A stretch of DNA of 57,252 bases, taken from IMG/VR virus record IMGVR_UViG_3300025128_000041, positions 1 through 57,252 of that record; one strand, given 5' to 3'. Shown here piece by piece: positions 32,001 to 41,039 of this stretch. The translations under genes and the position numbers were made by a program. Positions within the stretch are counted from its first letter, which is position 1; every line of letters starts with the position of its first letter. Source of the DNA: a virus. The notes beneath the pieces are model-generated. The model ran no database searches and was not told where the DNA came from. It was given only the letters and a program-made list of their open reading frames with translations.

Positions 32001-35000
32001 ATAGATCCTTGGTTATCATTACGCACCTTGCTTTCTTTTTTCTTTATTGTAGAACCAAGAGCTTTAGCCAAGGCTTTGGGCATCATGCGGTCATATATGT
32101 TGGTAAAGCCAGAACCCACAGGATAATCCACCGCGCCATCTGCCCTACGTTTTGCGTCTGATATTGCTTTAGCTATGTCAGCATCATCTAATATACGCGA
32201 TCTATTAACTGCATCTTCTGAGTCTTCTTGCCCAGAATTTATTCCTTCCCTTAAACTCATCAACTCATCGGTTTTACTGTTAATAAAATCCATGACGTTA
32301 TCAATCGCAATCTCTCTACCGGGGAAGCTAGCCATTTCGTCTTCAACAAGTTTAAACAGCCCGGTTCCCAAGAAATCATCCAGCATCCCACCTGCCGAAT
32401 TGTCAGCGAGATCTAATGGTTTGTACTTACCAAATAAATAGGTGCCTCTATGTATGGATTCTTGTGCGCCGGTAGCCATATCAAACACTGGAACCGTATA
32501 AGAAACTCGATACGCATTAACTAATTCTGGATAAAGCTCTGCTAAAGATTCCTGCATTGAAAGCCGTGGAATTATTCTGGGATCTATGTTTTCTAGTGTT
32601 CTATTTTCAGCGTCATATCCCTCAACTATCTTAATTGAATCTATATCAATAGATGTTTTGTTGGGTAGGTCTTCAAATGTTTTTGCTAATATAAGCAGCG
32701 TGTCTTTTTTAGCCTGTTCTTTGTCTGGATACTGTTTCAGTAGTTGGTCAATGTATTCAGGCTCTAATGGGCCAAGCTCTTCTGCTTCATAAACAAATCC
32801 TTGCTCATCTATTTCTGGAGCATCCTTCATAAGCAGATCTATATTAGCTTCTACTTTTTGCTGAATGTAAGAAGTAGGAATATCGGCGTAATACAAACCC
32901 TTATCGCCGTCTTTAATTAAATTGGAAGCTTCTAGTTTGCTGATTCCATAAATAGACTCTAAGTCTCCAGTGTCAAATGAAAATCTCATTACAGGATTAC
33001 CAGAAGCATCAAACGCTGATGATACTTTATGCGGCATAGAAGAATTCCCATCGTCAAGAATCACTGTCTCTGCTACTGCTATACCATCAATGTGGTTTTT
33101 AAAGTTACCTCTATATCTTTCTAATTGAAGCTCGCTGTTAGACACTGCTATATGGCTATACCCACCATTAATTGCCATCCTAGTAATACCGTTCATGGCA
33201 AACGCCATTCTTTGATCTTCATTTTTTAATGGCATATTAGGAAGAATAGGCCCATAAACTTGATCTTTGTATGAAGGCGCATTCTGCTTAACTAAGTTCT
33301 TTTCATCCCTAGATAGCTTGTCGAAATCAGGCTCACTAATCCTTCCTTCTTTAAACAAATCAAAAGCTGCCATCCTTTTCATAATGGATTGTGCTTCTTG
33401 GTGTAGATCTGATTGTATTTCTTCCACGATCAGTATCTTTTTCTGATCACCATTTTCGTCAGTTACATACACATCGGACAAACGTATGTGCATTATCGGA
33501 TTAACAGTATCTCTGAAATGCGCGTGAACATACTGACCAGTTGCAGTTAACCCTCCAGCGCCTTGCTTCCACTTTGTATGTTGTTCTTGATCTACCTTAG
33601 TAGATGACGCAAGAGGCGCGGATATAATCACTTCTCTGTAGTTTAATGAGTTATCTTCTAAATAGTTATGTAACGCTGACCTTCTATTTTCAGGGTTTTC
33701 AAGAGCATCGCTTAATGCAAGATTCCTAGCCCCGGTAGATGTGTATGGCAAATATGTCCCACCATAATCCGGCCCCATTTCCATGCCGCTTCCCGGCTCT
33801 ATAGACATTTCCGTGTCACCAACATCCGGCATACGCATATGACGATCTGTCATACCAAAGCCTAACTTCATTCGTCTTAAGGCAACCGTTGCTGCTTGAG
33901 GCGAAGCCAAGTCTTTTGCTTTAGCTAGCTGCTTTTGCATATGCTTGGTTCTTCTTGGCCTAGCCAAGTTCAGGTTATAGTCATCTTTAGCTTTTTCTAA
34001 TATGTTTAAATAGTGCATCGGCATATCTAATGAAGGTATAGACGCTTCGTGTTTACCAATGCCATCGTTATAATTGGATGGGTTTTTAAATGCACTCATT
34101 AATGAGTTAGCGCTTGGATACGAAAGCCACATTTCTGCAATGTTTCCAGAAGTAAGCTCATTGGCTGGGCTAGCTAAATCTTTTCTAAGCTGTCTTTTTA
34201 TTGGAGCATAGTATTGATTTGCGAGTTCTTTATATTCTGGAACAGTAATTTTGCCATCAAACAATTCTTCAAAAAGCTGAAAATCTACAGCTTGTGATTC
34301 ATCAAGAAGCTTTGCCAGCTCTGGCGAAAACATTGACTTGACATCTTTATTTTTACTTCCTTTTGTTTGCGCGTCATATACATAACGAATAGTGTTACCT
34401 ACAAACGCAGAACTAATTGCAGGGTTCATAAGTAACCTGCCCATATTCTTTTTGATTTCTGCTTCACGGTCATCTAGAAACGCAAGGGCAACTTTGTTTT
34501 CATTCGTTGGATCGCTCATTGAATCTAACGGAGTGCCGTAAATATTAACTTCTATTAACACTTCGTTTTCTTCAATCTCTTCAATAAGCTGACTAGCAGA
34601 CACTTTTACATTCTCGCCTCCTTTAAGCTTTTGATCCTCAAGAAACTGAACGATTCCAGAGTCTTCTATCTCTGCTAGCTTAACGTCTTTAGTAAGAAAC
34701 CCTTCCAACGACCCATCTTCATTCCTTCTAATCCAGTCATTAGCTGGCTTAGACCCCCCGGCTTTATTAATTTTATCCTTAAGAACTGAGTACATCATCG
34801 GTCTAACAAAGTCAGACTGAGCAATTCTAGCTGTTGCATCACCCTGCTTAACCATAGCTAAAGGCGTTGTTCCACTCATGCCCTTCTTATCAGACATTCT
34901 TCTTGGCGCTCTAGCTCCTGCCCTTCCCTGTCTTATTGACTCGAATACTTCTTCAAGCTCCATAATAACTTCGCCATCAAACGCAGACTTAAGCTGTTTA

Positions 35001-38000
35001 AACAGGTTAATAATTTTATTAAATATTCTGCGTAGCGGCGGAGTAAATTCTCCGGGTATCTTCCCAGTAACATCTAAGCCACGGTTGTACAGCGCAGAAG
35101 CATACGCAACCAGCTCATCAATCTGTTTATCTGGCGGGATAATCTCAATAGCATTGGCGTACTTTCTATCACCCAAATGTTTGCGAACAATGCTTTGAAG
35201 CCTTGGTATATTAGCCCTTAAGGAATCCATCTCTTTATCATTAAGATAACGATTACGCATTAAGAAGTGAGTTGCCTCGTGATACGCCCTGTTTTCTGGG
35301 TCTAAAAATCCATCTTGAGCTGATACAGCAACTACGTTTCCTATCTGAAGGCCCAAGGCTTCTTCTTTTGGGATTACTTGTCCGTTATGCTCAACCATTG
35401 TCAAAGCGTCTGGCATCGACAATGGCCTACTAAATATTTGATCCGCAATCACTAGGTTTGCTTCGGGGGCTATAGACTTAACTATTCTGCTTACCCTAGT
35501 TTGCTGATTCATATCCATTCTAATTGGCTTGGTAGAGCGTAATATTACTGGCTGTCCACCAACCTCTGTTCCTTCTACCCCAACCACAGGCACAGCTTCT
35601 TCTACAGCCGCACCCTGTATTCGCATAAAGTCTGGATCGGCATCAAAGATTAAGTTTTGGATTTCATCTGACCCAGATATTTCTTCTATAGCGGTAAATA
35701 CATCTATACTTGGGTTGTCTGCTTTTAACGTTCTGTACTGATCTGCTGCAACTTTATATATATTTGCAATCGCGCTCTTGCCAATACCTTGAGGCAACAG
35801 CTCCTCTATACTTTCTCTAACAGCTCCAAGCTCATCTGTAGTAGGTTCGTTTTCGTTGCGAGATTCTTTGTTATAAAACTTAACGGGTATTTCTATACCG
35901 CTAAACTCTTGGCCTATGTTGTCTAAAGCTGTATTAACATCTAGCTTAGAAGCACTACGCTCGTCTACAACTTTGCCGTCTTGATCTAATATTTGTATAT
36001 CATATTTCTTTGAACGCTTATTATATTTAGGCTTCATAAGCGTTAAGGTCTGAGGAGCCTCGTCTTCTACTACCTCTTCAACAAGATCCTCTGTTACTTC
36101 TTCAACGACTGGCTGTGTTTCTTGAGGTACAACCGTAGGTACAGTAAATACTTCCTCGTTACGCTTCCTAGCAGCCTCACCACGCTTCTTAACTTCTTCG
36201 GCTACCTTACTACCACGGCTACGAAGTTCAGCCTCTGACACGCCCGGAAAAGCCGCCTTGAGTTCTTCGATAATACTTGCATCTTTCTTTGACTTATTGA
36301 CACCGTCTCTAACAATGTAAAGCGCCTTATCAGAAAGCGACTCAAACTCTGGAGTTTCATCTCTATATCTAGGCTTTGAGTTCTCTACATCTTGCGAATA
36401 AAATTCTGTTGGAGCAGCTTCTTCTTCTACTACTTCTTCAACAACGCTTTCACCAATAGGAACAACGTTAGGTTTGCGTCCACTAACGTAATAATCATTA
36501 GGAACTATAAACCCAAACTCTTTGGCATAATCATTAATTGCAGAGTCTGCATCAGTGGCATACAACGTTGCACCAGCCATTGTCTTGTAGCCAAACTCAT
36601 TGTTTTTATCTGGTCTGCTTTTGTCTACAACAACAACTCTATACCTAGCTTCAATGTTTTGTTCGGGAATCGCGTCTTGTATTTTTTCAGGCTTTAAAAG
36701 CTGATAAACAGGTTGTCGCTTTGTTTCCTCTTCAGTTTTGCTATCTAGCTCATCAGCTCTCTGAGATACTTTTTCTTGCTCTTCCTTGTCAAGCTTCCTG
36801 TTTAGTTTAATACTTCTAGCTTGCTCGATAACCGCTATATTTTCTTCTGGCGTAAGACCTTCAATTAGGTCATCTGCCTTTACCTTCTTTTTACCTTTAG
36901 CTTTGCGAAGCTCATCAACACGCTCGACACCAATTGCCTTAGATATAGCTGTAAGTTTTTCTCCCGCAGTTAGGTTGAATCGTTTAAACAGTTCTTGTAG
37001 GTTTGTGCTTTCTTGGATGTCTTTTAATGCTTGATCTTTTCTTGCTTGCCCTACTTCATCAACAGCATCTTTGGTTGGAGCTTTTGGATCAAAGTAAGTT
37101 TCAGTAAGTTTATCTCCACCTATCTCTGCTAAATTATCATTGATGTCATCCGCATATTGTCCAGAATCAATCTTGCTTTGTTTGTCAGCACTTCTTAATT
37201 CATCCTCTGCTCTAGGATCTACATCCGCAACCTCAAATCCTCTGCGATCAAGCTCCATACCAATAGCTGTTAAGTCATACAACTCCCTTGCGTTTAAACG
37301 GCTTAGATCTGTTTGCTCGTTAGCTTCTGTTTGGCTTATTTCACCATTAGCAACTCTTTCTTTTAGGTCATCAGTTAATACTATGTCATGTCCTAACTGT
37401 CTAAGCTGCTCTGGCTCCAAAGTTCCAAGCTCTACACCGCCAATCTTGTATTTGCCGGGAGACGATAGCGACTGATTGCTAGCAAAAGAATATCCATCTT
37501 GATTTGGATGGCTATCTAATGGCAGAGATAAGACAACACCATCTTCATCAATAACTTCTGCAACACCCTCTTCTTCGTTTACCCTAGAAATCGTGACATC
37601 TATCTGCTCACCATTAGCATCGTAAGCAGGAACAATATCTCCGCTAAGAATTTTCTCTTCAAGTAATGTTGTGTCCACAACTTCAATTGGATCAGCTTCA
37701 GAGTATTCTTTCTGAACATCCTTATCACTTCTTGAGGGCTTGCTTGGAGTACGTTTGCCTATAACTAGATCAAGTATTGCTGCTGCGCCAGCACCATACC
37801 CAAAATCAGAAAGCATACTATCGCCAATAGGACGCTCTGGATCATAGTTATATTTAGCGGCAAGTTCTTGCAACACCCCTGACAACGCTTCTTGTGCGCC
37901 CTCACCTGTAGCATTTGCGCCTAATCCAGTTACTCTTCTTAATATTTCATTCTTTATTGGATTGGCAAGCTCTTTACCAAAACCTCTTAATATCATTTCT

Positions 38001-38842
38001 GGGCCAATAAGTTCTAATGCACCTATCGGTATGCCCCACATTATAGCTTGATTTCTTTGACCTATTGTGTAATCACCGCCAGCATCTTTATATGCTTTCA
38101 TCATCTGGCTTGCCTGACCTGACCCGGAACCAACAGCAGCAGCTCCTTGTAAGCCTCTAAATCCTATAGCCAAACCTTTAGCTCTTTTAGCTGCATTTGC
38201 ATATTGAGCGCCTTGAGTCATTAAACTAGCAGCTTTCCCGGCTTGACCAATAGCTCCAATAGCGGGAGCCATAATTGTTAGCATACTACCAACAGCTTCG
38301 CCTAACTTACCTACAACTGTTCGTTCATTACCTACCCATTCACGAGCTTCATTTAGATTCTTAAATGTTTCTGATGTTTCAGGATCTATAAGATCTTCAT
38401 ACCCAGCAACATTTGCTGCTACATCGGCTATAGAAAATAAACCCTCACCTATAGAAATAGCTGACTGTGCGCCGCCGCGACCAATACCTCTCGTAAATGC
38501 CCAAAATGGATTATCTGATTCATCTAACTCCTCAACGGTAGTAGCAGGATCTGCTATAACACCTGATGGAGCGCCGGAAAATAAATCCATTGCTGTTAAA
38601 TCTTCTCTCGGTGTTAACTGAGGAGGAGAAGGCATAGCTTGTGGGTAGAGTATTGGGTCTGGTTGCGGCTGTGGTTGCGGCATACCTGTGTAACTACCAA
38701 GTATGCTTCCGGGTTCTATCTCAGGAACCTCATAAAATTGAGGAGTTGCCTGTCTAGGGGTTATATAATTTACACCCCTAGATAAAGGCTGGCCTTGAAG
38801 CCTACTAATTAATGCCTCTAGCCTTTCTTCTTGTGTCGCCAT
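29036..38842 (-). CDS. Giant polyvalent/ejection protein (3268 aa)
   Basis: A single 3268-residue chain is encoded. The N-terminal 330 residues are Gly/Ala-rich helices that could cross membranes. Around residue 1186, YHEATHFLM is a HExxH zincin motif. Around 1500-2000 is the domain with HVHA-HFRD and VEEIQSDLHQ that recurs in phage polyvalent proteins. The C-terminal part (from about 2780) is LPD38-like (VPLNPPTIARNTFSN, SPFGIPFITFQYKVLP). Such chains are packaged in the head and injected with DNA. The frame is open throughout with at least six GTTTAAAC sites. Confidence 0.8.
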   Translation of the reverse strand: MATQEERLEALISRLQGQPLSRGVNYITPRQATPQFYEVPEIEPGSILGSYTGMPQPQPQPDPILYPQAMPSPPQLTPREDLTAMDLFSGAPSGVIADPATTVEELDESDNPFWAFTRGIGRGGAQSAISIGEGLFSIADVAANVAGYEDLIDPETSETFKNLNEAREWVGNERTVVGKLGEAVGSMLTIMAPAIGAIGQAGKAASLMTQGAQYANAAKRAKGLAIGFRGLQGAAAVGSGSGQASQMMKAYKDAGGDYTIGQRNQAIMWGIPIGALELIGPEMILRGFGKELANPIKNEILRRVTGLGANATGEGAQEALSGVLQELAAKYNYDPERPIGDSMLSDFGYGAGAAAILDLVIGKRTPSKPSRSDKDVQKEYSEADPIEVVDTTLLEEKILSGDIVPAYDANGEQIDVTISRVNEEEGVAEVIDEDGVVLSLPLDSHPNQDGYSFASNQSLSSPGKYKIGGVELGTLEPEQLRQLGHDIVLTDDLKERVANGEISQTEANEQTDLSRLNARELYDLTAIGMELDRRGFEVADVDPRAEDELRSADKQSKIDSGQYADDINDNLAEIGGDKLTETYFDPKAPTKDAVDEVGQARKDQALKDIQESTNLQELFKRFNLTAGEKLTAISKAIGVERVDELRKAKGKKKVKADDLIEGLTPEENIAVIEQARSIKLNRKLDKEEQEKVSQRADELDSKTEEETKRQPVYQLLKPEKIQDAIPEQNIEARYRVVVVDKSRPDKNNEFGYKTMAGATLYATDADSAINDYAKEFGFIVPNDYYVSGRKPNVVPIGESVVEEVVEEEAAPTEFYSQDVENSKPRYRDETPEFESLSDKALYIVRDGVNKSKKDASIIEELKAAFPGVSEAELRSRGSKVAEEVKKRGEAARKRNEEVFTVPTVVPQETQPVVEEVTEDLVEEVVEDEAPQTLTLMKPKYNKRSKKYDIQILDQDGKVVDERSASKLDVNTALDNIGQEFSGIEIPVKFYNKESRNENEPTTDELGAVRESIEELLPQGIGKSAIANIYKVAADQYRTLKADNPSIDVFTAIEEISGSDEIQNLIFDADPDFMRIQGAAVEEAVPVVGVEGTEVGGQPVILRSTKPIRMDMNQQTRVSRIVKSIAPEANLVIADQIFSRPLSMPDALTMVEHNGQVIPKEEALGLQIGNVVAVSAQDGFLDPENRAYHEATHFLMRNRYLNDKEMDSLRANIPRLQSIVRKHLGDRKYANAIEIIPPDKQIDELVAYASALYNRGLDVTGKIPGEFTPPLRRIFNKIINLFKQLKSAFDGEVIMELEEVFESIRQGRAGARAPRRMSDKKGMSGTTPLAMVKQGDATARIAQSDFVRPMMYSVLKDKINKAGGSKPANDWIRRNEDGSLEGFLTKDVKLAEIEDSGIVQFLEDQKLKGGENVKVSASQLIEEIEENEVLIEVNIYGTPLDSMSDPTNENKVALAFLDDREAEIKKNMGRLLMNPAISSAFVGNTIRYVYDAQTKGSKNKDVKSMFSPELAKLLDESQAVDFQLFEELFDGKITVPEYKELANQYYAPIKRQLRKDLASPANELTSGNIAEMWLSYPSANSLMSAFKNPSNYNDGIGKHEASIPSLDMPMHYLNILEKAKDDYNLNLARPRRTKHMQKQLAKAKDLASPQAATVALRRMKLGFGMTDRHMRMPDVGDTEMSIEPGSGMEMGPDYGGTYLPYTSTGARNLALSDALENPENRRSALHNYLEDNSLNYREVIISAPLASSTKVDQEQHTKWKQGAGGLTATGQYVHAHFRDTVNPIMHIRLSDVYVTDENGDQKKILIVEEIQSDLHQEAQSIMKRMAAFDLFKEGRISEPDFDKLSRDEKNLVKQNAPSYKDQVYGPILPNMPLKNEDQRMAFAMNGITRMAINGGYSHIAVSNSELQLERYRGNFKNHIDGIAVAETVILDDGNSSMPHKVSSAFDASGNPVMRFSFDTGDLESIYGISKLEASNLIKDGDKGLYYADIPTSYIQQKVEANIDLLMKDAPEIDEQGFVYEAEELGPLEPEYIDQLLKQYPDKEQAKKDTLLILAKTFEDLPNKTSIDIDSIKIVEGYDAENRTLENIDPRIIPRLSMQESLAELYPELVNAYRVSYTVPVFDMATGAQESIHRGTYLFGKYKPLDLADNSAGGMLDDFLGTGLFKLVEDEMASFPGREIAIDNVMDFINSKTDELMSLREGINSGQEDSEDAVNRSRILDDADIAKAISDAKRRADGAVDYPVGSGFTNIYDRMMPKALAKALGSTIKKKESKVRNDNQGSILYIGDADADQQAIITNIKELEWEGERLIPAERETRKELASKEMLVEDIATRANPDVDPDEVFGLDQQILDLAEDKRDQYLIRKSAITNSLPLFEVTDEMRDEGASWRSEPYAIYQMAKQDDRNTATNAGVASRNEMSKTGRQSITEFIDSIPFFNTLKDLPQKREYYLKRGEFRGLIAQAENAAKYLRDEIGNKYLAKGVGAQARESNALIRNAIYTYMTTGDSIGEQTAFDALNALDPRAAKASAKAKDVIENVGAELVAKGLMSPQTYMENQRSYLPRLYLKHIIEDPSGKALEYLKERSKNLPEASRELLGEIAEQDPAFLASRAMQRSIRDLELINFLNAVSENENWTSPDDMFLVSYEDVNGKTKQVSAFWLSNEADTLRKIAEAEKGLSPEKSERLNAEADRMEAAATAKYKEYADANDGIDVTKLEDEQLKTAGTKYFRGFKRVPAGRKFGMLAGRLVRDEIYEDVVASSAIANVGDTTVVQMDSLFKKSVAVWKTIKVPLNPPTIARNTFSNMILMHLSGIPFYKVLPRMVEAIGEIRAYNNRDYDNARHYMALVERGVTQSSFADQELVKMSDDIMDFLGGVDAKDLGLYGWLKLKAWGKLATKASNMYQNIEVMGKTAIAIDVMEREGLSADDAFLRAQEYLFDYSDVPGWVRKTRTSPFGIPFITFQYKVLPVLMKTAINNPLKFAPYVALSYAMPHLMMSAFDIDDDEYEAIKASVPDYLRGNPGLMPLPYRDDKGRLKFLDTSFLYPWGAFTGIGSKMIDAGKAVAGKRDYTQGGFELSDVTSTFGMFGGPAWSLVSGVLYNKDPFTEQPIVNAHDPWWIANAEERPFYNRGKLTDAFYWAANQYILPGFLNTDYGAVKKLFDATSGTRKPTGLEPDSVNQALLRMIGLNVINIDPEQIRVSLYYIDRERSKVTSNIKRIARDQSITPAERRRRMQNYQQTLSEYDEMQRALTNAGAITRGVIRRIDDKERFSD

Positions 38843-41025
38843 TAAAGACTTAACGCTTCAGTAAATGTTTCTGGATCTAAGTAAGGATACCGTTTAATAA
38901 GCTGCTTAAGAGCTAAATTTGGATTTTGAGAGTTAGCAATTTCGGCAAGCTCTGGGCCAAACTTTCTCATTAATTGCCTAGAGCCAATCATTTCTTTTGG
39001 CTCATCTCTATACTGTTGATCTAAAACTCTAAATGCTTCAGCAGATCTTTGCATATCATCTAATATCGGATTAGCTTGTGTTCTTAATTGCTTGTCAACC
39101 TTGCTTAAATCTTTAACTAAGTCTTTTAATCCTTGGTTAATAGCCATTTGTGCGCCGGGAACATATAGCTCTGCATATCCCGTTTCAAGAGCAAGTGAAA
39201 GTTTTGCTTGTTTAGGTAAAATTTCCATTGACTTAGACATATCGTCATAATCATTTACTGTTTTACTCCAATCCTTAATAGCATCTCTTCTGTCATCTCT
39301 AGCTTGATTGATTTGCTCGGCATTAAGTTTTTGGGTTTCTTGCGCATCCTTGCCAAGCTTATGCAGCATATCAATTTTCTTCCAACGCTCTGTATCCATC
39401 TTGTTTGCGTAATTTAATTTAAGAGTATTCAGATTGTTTTCTGTTGTTTGCAGTAAAGTTTTCTCTCTATAAATCTCATCAGATCTATTCTTATCAAGTT
39501 TAAACTGCGTATTAGCTTTTTGTTGTTCTCTGTTATAAGCATCCATAGCGTGCTTATACATTTCTTTTTGCTCTTGACCTGTCATCTTCTGCATAACACC
39601 TGCCGCACCGCCAAAGCCTTGCGACAACGCTGTAAGAAAATCAGGACTTTTAGAACCTGCTGCATTAAAAAATGCTGCGGCCACGCCATAATTTGTTTGC
39701 TCTTTAAGACGCTTCTTTATATTTTCTCTGCTTGGAAAATCTTTCTCAAGCTCTTTCATTTTATTTAAGTGACCCTGAAGTCTGTCACCAGATGCTTTTT
39801 CTTGCGCTGTTAATTGTTCCAACCTCTTTGTATCTGCGGCTTGTATTTTTCTGCCAATTCCCTTTGTTATAGAAAGAGAATCCAAATCAAAGCCCGGAGT
39901 TGTCGGCTGTTCAGTAAGCGCGTCCGTTAATGGTTTAGATTCGTCTTGAAAAAGAACTGGGAAAACTTCGGATCGTGCTAACTCAGTAACAGTAGGCGTA
40001 CTTACAACACCAGATGGCGGCTTCCCAGCTTGCGCATTTGCTTGATTAATTTTAGCGTTTGTCTGCTGCATCTGTCTTTCAATTAAATCTGTATACCTTG
40101 TATTACTGGGTATAACACCACTAGAAACATCCATGCCTTGAGGTATAAATGCTGTTGCTGTTTGTCCGGGCGGCGCATTAGGATCTAATAAATCTTTTCT
40201 AATAGTTCCTTTTTGAAGCTGAGAACCGCTAAATAATTTAGACGCAGCCTGTTGTCTTGCAGCTTCTACTGCGGCATCAGCGGCATCTTGAGCTGTACCT
40301 TTTCTTGGGGGAGGACTAATAAACCCTTTTGCTCCACGCCCACTTAACAGTGGTTGTTGAGGTTGATTAAACTGTTGATATGCTAGTTGTGCTTCCCTAG
40401 AAAATGGCTTTTGCATAATGTCTTCATACTCTTTGCCAAGAAGCTGTAACTGATCTACTTGCATCGGCATTTGATCAACATACATATCTTGCTGTACATC
40501 AACTAACTCATATGGATTGTATCCATAATACTGCGTAAGCGCGTCTGCATAGCCTTGAGGAACGCCATAAGGCCCACCAACCGTCCCAGAACTACTGGCA
40601 AACTTTCTAACTAATCCACCAAACCTAGCTTGAGCTATACCCATATTTGCGCCAGCAAACTCTGGAGGCATACTTGCATCTTGATTAAGCATTGCCATAG
40701 CTGGATCGCCTTGATACATATCAGGCTGCATACCCACAGGAGGTAATGGCTGCTGCGCCACTTGTTGTGACATCTGTTGTGGCATCTGTTGTGGCATTTG
40801 TTGTTGTTGCGGAGCAGCTCTCTGTAGCAATTGATCTATTACAGGAGGTTGTTCCTGCATATTTTGTTGCTGTGCATCCTGACGTATATCTTCTCTTGCC
40901 TTCATCTCAGTAGCTGCAAGAAGGCTCTCTATTCCACCTCCTCCTTGACCAACAACTTGTGCAAGCATATCGTCAGACATACCCTCAGTACGCTCTGCAA
41001 TCTTTAACAACTGTTCCATTGCCAT
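38842..41025 (-). CDS. Putative internal virion protein (727 aa)
   Basis: The 727-residue protein has Gln/Pro/Met-rich low-complexity stretches in residues 40-110 and a long helical, Lys/Glu/Gln-rich C-terminal half. It is the first of the large proteins before the giant one, in the order internal virion proteins usually follow. The GTTTAAAC at 41027 lies between AAGGAG and the ATG. A head-to-membrane DNA-ejection role is inferred. Confidence 0.7.
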   Translation of the reverse strand: MAMEQLLKIAERTEGMSDDMLAQVVGQGGGGIESLLAATEMKAREDIRQDAQQQNMQEQPPVIDQLLQRAAPQQQQMPQQMPQQMSQQVAQQPLPPVGMQPDMYQGDPAMAMLNQDASMPPEFAGANMGIAQARFGGLVRKFASSSGTVGGPYGVPQGYADALTQYYGYNPYELVDVQQDMYVDQMPMQVDQLQLLGKEYEDIMQKPFSREAQLAYQQFNQPQQPLLSGRGAKGFISPPPRKGTAQDAADAAVEAARQQAASKLFSGSQLQKGTIRKDLLDPNAPPGQTATAFIPQGMDVSSGVIPSNTRYTDLIERQMQQTNAKINQANAQAGKPPSGVVSTPTVTELARSEVFPVLFQDESKPLTDALTEQPTTPGFDLDSLSITKGIGRKIQAADTKRLEQLTAQEKASGDRLQGHLNKMKELEKDFPSRENIKKRLKEQTNYGVAAAFFNAAGSKSPDFLTALSQGFGGAAGVMQKMTGQEQKEMYKHAMDAYNREQQKANTQFKLDKNRSDEIYREKTLLQTTENNLNTLKLNYANKMDTERWKKIDMLHKLGKDAQETQKLNAEQINQARDDRRDAIKDWSKTVNDYDDMSKSMEILPKQAKLSLALETGYAELYVPGAQMAINQGLKDLVKDLSKVDKQLRTQANPILDDMQRSAEAFRVLDQQYRDEPKEMIGSRQLMRKFGPELAEIANSQNPNLALKQLIKRYPYLDPETFTEALSL

Positions 41026-41039
41026 TGTTTAAACGCTCC

